A DNA stretch of 64,000 nucleotides from the NCBI RefSeq assembly GCF_027244095.1, contig NC_069658.1, forward strand, positions 264,066,687-264,130,686. Direction: 5' to 3'. Shown here in pieces: positions 55,960 through 64,000 of this stretch. The stretch's first letter is position 1. Every line of letters begins with the position of its first letter. This stretch comes from Hemicordylus capensis (taxonomy: Eukaryota; Chordata; Lepidosauria; Squamata; Cordylidae). The translations under genes and the position numbers were made by a program. A model generated the notes under the pieces. That model did not search any database and was not told where the DNA came from. It saw nothing but the letters and a program-made list of their open reading frames with translations.

Positions 55960-56080
55960 CATCTCTCTCAATGGTTGCTGCTGGCATCTCCCTTCTGTTT
56001 GTGAACCCTTTTGGGACAGTGAACTATTTTCTCTTTGTTTTTGCTATGTAAACTGCTTTATGAACTTGGTTGTTGTTGTT
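55960..56080 (+). repeat. LINE 3'-end repeat (L2-like) fragment
   Basis: CTCTCAATGGTTGCTGCTGG, GTGAACCCTTTTGGGACAGT and TATGTAAACTGCTTTATGAA match the family at 7085 and 60945. Confidence 0.5.
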
Positions 56081-56149
56081 GGAAAGAGGAATTGGTCTGT
56101 GGTTGTGTTAGGAATTAAAAGGAGGCACAATGGATAAACCTAATTCTAA

Positions 56150-56207
56150 CTCGATGTCTGGATAAAACAAACCAGTCAATAACACCTGTCTGACTGTGTA
56201 AACAACA
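56150..56207 (+). repeat. R4 LINE extreme 3' end fragment
   Basis: TCGATGTCTGGATAAAACAA, ACCAGTCAATAACACCTGTC and TGACTGTGTAAACAA are the last about 55 bases of R4 (compare 63096-63151), here with an ACA tail in place of AAT. Confidence 0.75.
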
Positions 56208-56303
56208 ACAACAACAACAATATTTTACAGGTATATAAGGTTTTGTAATATTTAACAAAAAAATCTGGTAACATTGAAAAGTCATTATTCAAAATTTGTC
56301 GCA

Positions 56304-56998
56304 TCCTCTATAATAAAACCCTTAAGTGTGATCCCGTGCCGCCCGTGTCTTTCTTGGCAGTTCTGGACATGCGTGGAGCGCATGCCCAGAACCACCGAGA
56401 AAGATACGGCCGCCCAGACGCGGGCAGCCATGTTGGCCAAATCGGCCCAAACAATTGCCACCGCCGCCCGCCCTCCCAGCTGCCAGAGTCCTCCTCACCC
56501 GCCCCCCCACATGATTAAGGGCCAAATCGGCCCAAACAATTGCCGCCGCCGCCCACCCACCCACCCTCCCAGCTGCCCGAGTCCTCCTCAACCCCGGCCC
56601 ACGTCAGTTGGGCGATCAAAGACCATATTCTGAGAAGGAGAGAGGAGCTCGCAAACAGAGCTCCTCTCTGTGCAAAGCCTCTGCCCGAACTGGTGCTATG
56701 GACGCAAAGGAAGCGTCCTTTGCGCCCAAAGCGCCAGTTCGGGCAGAGGCTTTGCAGAGAGAGGAGCTCTGTTTGCGAGCTCCTCTCTCCTTCTCAGAAT
56801 ATGGTCTTTGATTGCCCAACTGACGTGGGCCGGGGTTGAGGAGGACTCTGGCAGCTGGGAGGGCGGGTGGGCGGGCGGGAGGCGGCGGCCGCGGGAACTC
56901 CCAGGCAGAACTCTGGTGCTGGCCAGAGAAGGAGGGAACGGGAGGTAAGGGGGGGGGGACGCTAGTGCCCGTTATTGTAACGGGCTAAAAAACACTAG
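56304..56998 (+). mobile_element. Non-autonomous Helitron, about 695 bp, carrying a large palindrome
   Basis: The 5' end is TCCTCTATAATAAAACCC (TC start, like the HeliBat-type ends TCCTATATAATAAAA). The 3' end is the hairpin GCCCGTTA-TTG-TAACGGGC (56967-56985), nine bases, then CTAG (56995-56998). Host bases are A (56303) and T (56999), exactly the Helitron insertion rule; there is no target duplication and no terminal inverted repeat. The interior has two tandem copies of an about 87-base unit (GGCCAAATCGGCCCAAACAA at 56433 and 56520) and a palindrome at 56543-56888. No Rep/helicase is encoded, so it would depend on an autonomous partner. Confidence 0.88.
56543..56888. repeat. Near-perfect palindrome of about 345 bp inside the Helitron
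   Basis: The arms meet near 56713 (GCAAAGGA-AGCG-TCCTTTGC). Outward matching blocks include GCCTCTGCCCGAACTGG with its inverse, GAGAGGAGCTCGCAAACAGA with its inverse, and GTCCTCCTCAACCCCGGCCC with its inverse, with few mismatches. As a result the two strands encode nearly the same 67-residue frame, an artefact of symmetry. Confidence 0.92.
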
Positions 56999-57199
56999 TC
57001 TTAGAATGAATTGTCTTCCAAAATTGCTTAGCTTTACTGCACGTCCACCAGATATGATAAAAAGTTCCCACCTAATTCATACATTTCCAGCATTTACCAG
57101 AAGATTTATTATCTATCTTTGCAATCGTCATGGGAGTAAGATACCAGCATACCCCATTGTTTCACTGACCAGAAGTGCCATATGCATGTGTGTGTGTGT

Positions 57200-57400
57200 T
57201 GCAGGCATGTGCACATCATGTGTGCGTGCGATGTGTGTGCACCTGCCTGTGATGTGCGCACATTCACATGGCACTTCTCGTCATTCCGGTCAGTGAAAGA
57301 ACAGGGTGGCAAGGAGGTATGCTGTCTCCCCGTCGGACTATTTATACACAGAGCACCGGAGGGGGAAGCACAGTGTGTGTGTGTGTGTATGTAAGTGCAC
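57200..57400. repeat. GT/GC-rich dinucleotide-like tracts
   Basis: Interrupted GTGTGT and GTGCGTGCG runs at 57186-57250 and a purer GT run at 57374-57392. No gene. Confidence 0.6.
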
Positions 57401-57419
57401 CCTCCCCGGTCCTTAGTCA

Positions 57420-57520
57420 CCCCTGCCCCTGCATTTGAACCAGTGCAAATGTGTGGGTTCCGAACCTGTTCGGTGTTCTAAGAATAGAACACCGAACAGG
57501 TTTGTGCACATCCCTACTGA
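57420..57520. repeat. Short inverted-repeat element with perfect 18-bp arms
   Basis: AACCTGTTCGGTGTTCTA (57463-57480), loop AGAA, and its exact inverse (57485-57502), followed by TGTGCACATCCCTA. The end TAGGGATGTGCACA (reverse) is like the left ends at 31252 and 21793, so it may belong to that dispersed family. Confidence 0.6.
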
Positions 57521-58620
57521 ACTGTTCCAGATGTGCAGTTATGTTTGTAAAGACACATTGGGAACCTGGAGTAATCCAGGTATTGCAGCACCTGAGGTGA
57601 GGGGCCAAATGCTGCCTTCTCCCATGTCCCTGATGGGTGTCAAAACTGATCCGCAAAACCAACCCTTGCAAGCTTTAAAAGTGGTGCAGGGTGCTGGTGG
57701 GTGGGAGGGGGTTGCCTCTTTTCTCCTCATGCTTCTTGTAAGCATTGTAGGAAATGTGAGGAGAGGTGCTCCTTGCAAAGCTCACAAAGTCCCGAAAAGC
57801 TGCTCCAGTACTGGTTGGAGGTGGAGGTGGTGGTGGAAGAGGATGGGGAGCATCCTGCAGCCCCAGTCATGCATCCTCTGAACCATTAGTCTGAGGAGAT
57901 TGCTTCACTTTGCCTCATGAAATGATCACTCCTATTGGGAACCTTACTAGGGGGGAAATCAATTGGTGAGGCAATTTTGAGCCCAAAAAACAGCAGAGGG
58001 AGAAAGGAATTAAAACACCCCTCTTCCACTTGCTGCGTTACTTTTTTAAAAAAAAACCCAAAACCTGCGAGGTCTTTCTTTCATGCATTTCTGTGTAGCA
58101 TCTAGTTTGGTACCAAGGAAACACTAGTTGGGAATAAAATTTCTGAAGAGCCCATCTCATATGAAGTAAATGTTCAGTCCAGTACTTTTGAGTAGTCAGT
58201 CAGAGCAGTCCTGGATAGGGAAGTGTCATGATACTGTATATCATGAAAGTTATACATGAAAAGTACGTGCTCTGCTACTGAGCTGAGGAGACATCCTAGA
58301 CCAGACCCATGCTATATAGCACAACCATCCATTTAATCCCCACCTCCACTCCCACAATATCCAGTTAGGACATTTTAATAAGAGATGTTGAGTGTGTCTT
58401 TTAATCAGAGCATTTTGTCATGTGGATGATGATAATGTGAGACAGAAATCCAATGTGTAATGTCAGGGAAAAAGACATAACTTTATTAGAGCTTGCCAGG
58501 GCTTCCTAACCTCTCCCATCCCCAAATTTGGAAGGCCATCAGTTTGAGTGGTATAGCAGGGGATGCTCTGCCTGTGTCCAAAAAAAATAAAAACTGAAAA
58601 TACTTTTAGCCTGCAATCCT
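57521..58620. other. Intergenic stretch, nothing recognised
   Basis: No exon, RNA gene or clear repeat end seen. Confidence 0.35.
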
Positions 58621-58637
58621 AAACAAACTTACTAGGG

Positions 58638-58775
58638 CAGGGGTTCTCAACCTTGAGTCCCCAGTTGATGCTCGACTACAACTTCCATCATCCCTAGCCA
58701 TACTAGCCATTGTGGCTGGGGATGATGGGAGTTGTAGTTCAACAGCATCTGGCAACCCAAGGTTGAGAACCCCTG
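58638..58775. mobile_element. hAT-type MITE (CAGGGGTTCTCAACC ends)
   Basis: Terminal inverted repeats CAGGGGTTCTCAACCTTG and CAAGGTTGAGAACCCCTG. Flanks TACTAGGG and CACAAGGG agree at six of eight positions, consistent with an aged 8-bp duplication. Same family as 53481-53616. Confidence 0.82.
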
Positions 58776-59649
58776 CACAAGGGAGTAAGGCCTGTTGAAC
58801 ACAGGAAAATTTACTTCTGACCACTAGCGTAGTGATGTTGGTGGTGGCTTGTGTCCAAGTTGACTGCTGTCCTTGCCACTGCATTTATCTTCTGCACACA
58901 CCACCCCCCACTCACCCATGACTGCCACTGCTGGCCTTCACAGCCCTGCCCATGGTGAGGTTTATTGATGTCACGGACAGGCACTGCCAGGTCATGACTT
59001 TATTATATTGCACCTTGGCCAGCTTGCTGTCCTTGGCTGGCCACGGCAGCTATGCTGGATGGACCCACAGAGGCCAGTGGATGGCAGGAGGAAGGGTCAG
59101 TGGCTCGGAGGCAGCGGGCAGGAAATGGTGGGGTAGGTAGGGCTGCAGCAGAGGTAGCGAATGGGAGGAGCTGTGGTGGCTTCCCCCAGTGGGGCCCTAG
59201 CTGGCCCCCTATCTCTGTGGGGCCTCAGGTGACCCATGTTCATGGAACATGACCATTCAGTTAGAGATGCATCCCTGCTTCTGACTTCATATATGTAGGG
59301 CTGTGCTGTAAAAGCTTCTCAAAATGATATAGGTGTAGGAGAAGGTAGCAGTATGTGGTTGGCCTTTCTGGGATGTCCCAGAATGAATGGATGGATGCTC
59401 CCAGCACAAGCACAAGTATATTCTACACTGCACTACAAAACAAAATAATGGGGTGGGGTAGGGGTGGAATAGAATTTTCCTAGTGATAAGATGAGAAAAA
59501 GTAAAATGAATTCTTTGCCCTGCATGTGTGTGTCCTTGAAACTTGAGTCCCCTGCACAAGAGATCTGCACAATTATCCTGAAAGGCCACTGGAGTGGCAT
59601 TCCATCCATGGGACCTTCCAGATGGAGATGTTTTTTGCAGGAGCTGCAG

Positions 59650-59912
59650 TAAACTACTACTACTTATAGGTACAGTATATACCGCTCTTCAACCAAAGTT
59701 TTCAAAGTGGTTTATATAATGCATAAATAAGATGGTTCGCTGTCCCCAAAGGGCTCACAATCTAAAAAGAAACATAACGCAGATACCAGCAACAGCCACT
59801 GGAGGGATGCTGTACTAGGGCTGGATAGGGCCAGTTGCTCTCCCCCTGCTAAATATAAGAGAATCACCACTTTAAAAGGTGTCTCTTCGGCTCAGGTAGC
59901 CGAGGTAGCAAC
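59650..59912 (-). repeat. LINE 3'-end repeat (L2-like), inverted
   Basis: TATATACCGCTCTTCAACCA, CCCCAAAGGGCTCACAATCT, AGATACCAGCAACAGCCACT, GGATAGGGCCAGTTGCTCTC; closely matches 7445-7690. Confidence 0.7.
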
Positions 59913-60944
59913 TACTGCAAGAACTACTGGCAGGGGTCCTTCTTGGGCCGCCACACTTAAGCAGCTTTTGCAGCAGTTCTTCCCACTTGTTTCTATGTGA
60001 ATGGGAGCAGACATTGGGGGTTATATATCTCCCTTTGCAGGCTGAAGTCCCTCCCTCAGTCACTGGCCCCTAAGGTGCTTTCTGCATGTATGTGTAGAAA
60101 GTGAAGATGTTCTTTTAAATTTATCTTGCACAATAGCAGTCTTCTATATTCTATTAGTCACAATAGCACTGAACTTCTGGTGATTTGCCCCCCTCCCTCT
60201 AATTTCCATTCGCTCTTCAGCTGTAGGAGTTCCAGAGGTCCCCCCTCAATATTTCATTACTATTGTAGAAAAATAGTATATGGCTGCTGATAAGATCTAC
60301 TGTCTCATTGAAAAGGCTGAAATCACCACTGCATTGTTGTGTTTGTTTTTTGCTGTCAAGGCAAACATGCAGGAATAGTTTTGCACCAGTGTTGGGCTAA
60401 ACCACTAGTCTACACTGCTGAAACCCTGCAAAGTGGTAGAAATGCTATTATACTAGGGCAGTATATAACTAGAACGCTAATGGAGGGCCGGGCGGTGTTT
60501 GTCTGCTGGTCAAACCCGGTCATCACAGCATGCCTGTGGATTTCAATAAAATTGGTCAATTTCATTCAAAAAAGGGGGACAAAAAATCATCCTTATTCAG
60601 AAAGCCTACCAAACCACAAGAGTGCTGAATTGGACAAATAATTAATAAGTAAAGCGGCTAATAATAATAGCCAGAAACAGGACCATGCCTGATGAGAACT
60701 GGAAGTGAAGTGTACCCACCAAAGGTTTGCTCAGGTGCAGAAGTGAGGGGCATGTTGGGGTCAGAATCAACCTTCCCTCACATCACTACCCATAAAGACA
60801 ACTACACCTCCGCTGCTCCTGCTAAGAACCATTGACACCAGAGCTTCATGCTATTTTTTAACTTTCATGATCAAGTCAGTGCAAAAGTACATGTTGAGGT
60901 TTCCGTGGATTGGTGGGATAACCATGAATAAAAGTAGGGATAAC

Positions 60945-61174
60945 CCCTGCTAACTGAGCAAAGAGGCACCTTTTACTGTTGTGATTCTCTTTATTTAGCA
61001 GGGGGAGAGTAACTGGCCCTATCCACCCCAGCACAGTACTTCCAGTGACTGTTGCTGGTACCCATCTTATGTTTCGTTTTAGAATGTGAGCCCTTTGGGG
61101 ACAGGGAGCCATCTTATTTATTTATTATTTCTCTGTGTAAATCACCCTGAGCTATTTTTGGAAGGGCGGTATAG

Positions 61175-61228
<54 letters not shown>

Positions 61229-61240
61229 TAATAAATAAAA
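60945..61240 (+). repeat. LINE 3'-end repeat (L2-like) with AAT microsatellite tail
   Basis: GCAGGGGGAGAGTAACTGGC, TGACTGTTGCTGG, TGAGCCCTTTGGGGACAGGG, AGCCATCTTATTTATTTATT, ACCCTGAGCTATTTTTGGAA, GGGCGGTATAGG, then an AAT run at 61178-61236. The R4 copy begins right after this run. Confidence 0.72.
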
Positions 61241-61241
61241 A

Positions 61242-63197
61242 AAAACTCCACAAGAGAGTGTGCCTTGTTTGGCTAAACAAGGATGGATTGCATGGATTGA
61301 CTACAAGAAAGCCTTAGATTCATTGCCTCACACATGGATACTAAAATGTTTAGAAACAACTGGTGTCAGCAAAAACATTCAGATATTTATTTAAAAAGCA
61401 ATGAGCATGTGGAGTACACAGTTAACAATCAATGGCGAGACACTTGGACAGGTTAGCATTAGAAGAGGCATTTTCCAAGGGGACTCACTATTCCCTCTGT
61501 TGTTTGTAATTACCATGACCCCACTTTCACAAATACTAAACAAAACAGGCCTCGGATACCAAACATCTAAAACATCAAGTAAAATCAACCATCTGCTGTA
61601 CATGGATGATCTGAAGTTGTATGGAAAGTCCCAGTCAGAAATCGAATCACTGCTAAACACTGTCCGTATATTCAGTAGCGATATAGCAATGGAGTTTGGA
61701 CTAGACAAGTGTGCTGCATTAATAATGAAAAGACGAAAAATAAGAAAAACAGAAGGAATAGAACTGCCCCATGGAAGCAACATCAAGAACCTGGAAGAGA
61801 AAGAACATTACAATACTTGGGCATTCTCCAGGCTGATAACATTGCACACACTGAAGTTAAAAGAAAAATAGGAAGTGAATACATCAGGAGAGTTAGAAAA
61901 ATCCTCAAGTCCAAACTCAATGGCGGGAACACCATACAAGCCATAAACACCTGGGCTATACCTGTTATCAGATACACTGCAGGAATAATAGACTGGACCC
62001 AGGCAGAGCTAGAGACGCTAGATCATAATACCAGGAAAATCATGACCATTAATCATGCTCTGCACTCCCGCAGTGATGTAGATAGGCTATACCTCCCTCA
62101 CAGCTCAGGTGGAAGAGGAATGCTGCAAGTCCATCAAACAGTAGAGGAGGAGAAAAGAGGCCTTGAAGAATATATAAGGAACAGTGACGAACATGCACTT
62201 CAAATGGTCAATAACGCGAAACTATTCAACACCAATAAAAAAAGCAGGCCTACAAGAAAGAACAAGTCAAGAACCGAGCAGAAAAATGGAGAAATAAGCC
62301 CCTGCATGGTCAATATTTGCACAATAAATGTAGAAAATTAGACATCACCAAGACCTGGCAACTTAAGAATGTTGCCTGCTTAAGAATGGCAACTTGAAGA
62401 AAGAAACAGAGGGTTTAATACTGGCTGCACAATAACAGGCACTAAGAACAAATGCAATAAGAGCAAAAGTAGAAAAATCCACAACAAACAGCAACTGTCG
62501 CCTTTGTAAAGAAGCAAATGAAACAGTGGACCACCTAATCAGCTGTTGTAAAAAGATCGCACAGACTGACTACAAACAAAGGCATGACAAGGTAGTAGGG
62601 ATGATACACTGGAACATCTGCAAAAAATACAAGCTACCTGTAGCCAAAAATTGGTGGGACCATAACATTGAAAAAGTTGAAGAAAATGAAGATGTAAAAA
62701 TATTATGGGACTTCTGACTACAAACAGACAAACATCTGTCACACAATACACCAGATATAACTGTAGTCGAGAAGAAAGAAAAACAAGTCAGAATAATCGA
62801 CATAGCAATAGCAGGGGATAGCAGAATAGAAGAAAAGGAAATGGAAAAAAAATCACAAAATACAAAGATCTACAAATTGAAATTGAAAGGCTGTGGCAGA
62901 AAAAGACCAAAATAATCCCAGTGGTAATTGGCGCCCTGGGTGCAGTTCCAAAAGACCTTGAAGAGCATCTCAACACCATAGGGGCCACAGAAATCACCAC
63001 CAACCAATTACAAAAAGCAGCTTTACTGGGAACAGCCTATAACAACAACAACAACATTGACAATAAAATTCAGCCATCCTAGGTCCTTGGGAAGGACTCG
63101 ATGTCTGGATCAAACAAACCAGTCAATAACACCTGTCTGACTGTGTAAACAAGAAATAATAAAACTCCACAAGAGAGTGTGCCTTGTTTGGCTAAAC
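61242..63197 (+). mobile_element. R4-clade LINE, 5'-truncated copy with 37-bp target duplication
   Basis: Element at 61279-63160, bracketed by a perfect 37-base direct repeat (61242-61278 and 63161-63197; contains CAAGAGAGTGTGCCTTGTTT). It starts inside the reverse transcriptase (WIDYKKALDSLPHTWILKCL), with IRRGIFQGDSL, LLYMDDLKLYG, the knuckle CRLCKEANETVDHLISCCKK and the endonuclease region (DITVVEKKEKQVRIIDIAIA), and ends GTGTAAACAAGAAATAAT. Several frame breaks (for example near 61390, 61840 and 62340). It aligns throughout with the - strand copy at 41027-45404 and supplies the part deleted there. Confidence 0.92.
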
Positions 63198-63950
63198 TGT
63201 ATCATTACCCCATGGAAATCAGCAATGAAGATGGAATAAATTGCTATGTGAAAGCACCCCATGCTTACTCAGAAGCAAGTCCCACTATGATCAGTGATGT
63301 CTACTCTGAAGTAAGTGCACATAGAGTCACAGCTTCTTTAGGTTAACATCTCCCATATAATATTCGCTTATTGGTTTATGAATTTTAAAAAAATAAAATT
63401 TCTAGACCCTCTATTCTAATCAAAGTTGCCTAAAACACTTTCAAAATACATTGCCACATTTTTGCTTGGGGCAGATGTTTCTGTGAACAACCTTGCACTC
63501 CCCCCCCCCCATCAGTTAACACCACAAATATAATAGGTGAATACCTCATTTTGCTCTGTATTTTGAGTGACCTGCTTGTGGGTGCATTCTCAGGATGATG
63601 CAGGCTGGTGAGAAAGCAGGGATCCTAAATCCAAGTGATGAGCTCACTCCTAATTTTGTGTCATGAGAAAAACCTGGACATGTAAGGGGCTTACAATCGT
63701 GCTCAGCCAACATTGACCCCAGAGCAGCCATCCCAGATCAAATCCCAGATCACCGATCTCGAGTTGATGTGGGCCGGGCACCATTGCAAACTCTACATTT
63801 CCTGGTTCTCTTGTCACAAAATTTAGGATTCTCACTTTCCCACCAGCCTGGATCACTGTGACAGCGCACCCTAAGAGTGACTAGTCTATTCACACATTAT
63901 GTTCAACGGCTCTATAGCATGAGGTACAGTTTATTCACACATTACCTTCA
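63198..63950. other. Terminal intergenic stretch
   Basis: No gene recognised. The repeated words TATTCACACATTA at 63889 and 63932 flank about 40 bases. Confidence 0.35.
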
Positions 63951-63951
63951 A

Positions 63952-64000
63952 TGCACATGCAGGACACTTCCTATCATCTAGGAAGTGTCCTGCATGTGCA
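63952..64000. repeat. Perfect 22-bp-arm hairpin cut by the window edge
   Basis: TGCACATGCAGGACACTTCC plus TA (63952-63973), loop TCATC (63974-63978; outer C shared), and the exact inverse from 63979 to 64000. The symmetry may continue past the window. Probably the core of a miniature DNA transposon. Confidence 0.75.

Noticed and set aside
56608-56819. Nearly identical 67-codon frames on both strands
   Set aside because: A direct result of the palindrome; no domain and no independent coding signal.

Overview
The window is vertebrate nuclear DNA, most likely from a squamate reptile (lizard or snake). The genes are split by introns. The repeats are a typical squamate mix: L2, CR1/L3, Bov-B (RTE) and R4 LINEs, several tRNA-derived SINE families including a Sauria-like one, hAT and Tc1/mariner relics, and a Helitron. 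No LTR element or other virus-derived copy was recognised.

Left part (1-10.2 kb): the 3' portion of a CD1-like antigen-presenting gene on the + strand. Four exons can be placed with matching splice phases: alpha-2 (616-894), alpha-3 Ig domain (4130-4420), transmembrane (6933-7032), and a short tail exon with a tyrosine sorting motif and the stop (9548-9587). The signal peptide and alpha-1 exons lie left of the window. The introns carry an antisense L2 LINE, a Bov-B 3' end and SINEs.

Middle part (13-55 kb): a C2H2 zinc-finger cluster. A 9-finger exon on the - strand (13.3-14.2 kb) has a likely GC-rich promoter at 19.2-19.7 kb. A 12-finger exon on the + strand (27.8-29.0 kb) has a likely promoter at 24.7-25.3 kb, so these two genes look divergent. 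On the - strand, a 7-finger exon (34.6-35.6 kb) and a 5-finger exon (37.4-38.0 kb) both lie downstream of one KRAB-A exon (46.4 kb) and a probable 5' non-coding exon and promoter (54.4-54.7 kb). Both finger exons are in phase with the KRAB exon. Two of the three putative promoters carry an identical CTCF-type motif.

Right part (41-64 kb): mostly mobile DNA. There is a nearly full-length but broken R4 LINE (41.0-45.4 kb, - strand) interrupted by an L2 fragment, and a 5'-truncated R4 copy (61.3-63.2 kb, + strand) with a 37-bp target duplication. There is also a rearranged R4 pair at 54.8-55.2 kb, SINEs nested in SINEs, hAT miniature elements with 8-bp duplications, and a 695-bp non-autonomous Helitron (56.3-57.0 kb) whose body is a palindrome of about 345 bp. 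The window ends inside a perfect hairpin.

If the genes work as their families do, CD1 presents lipid antigens after cycling through endosomes, and the KRAB zinc-finger genes encode DNA-binding repressors of the kind that often silence transposons. All calls come from reading the sequence; no database search was run.
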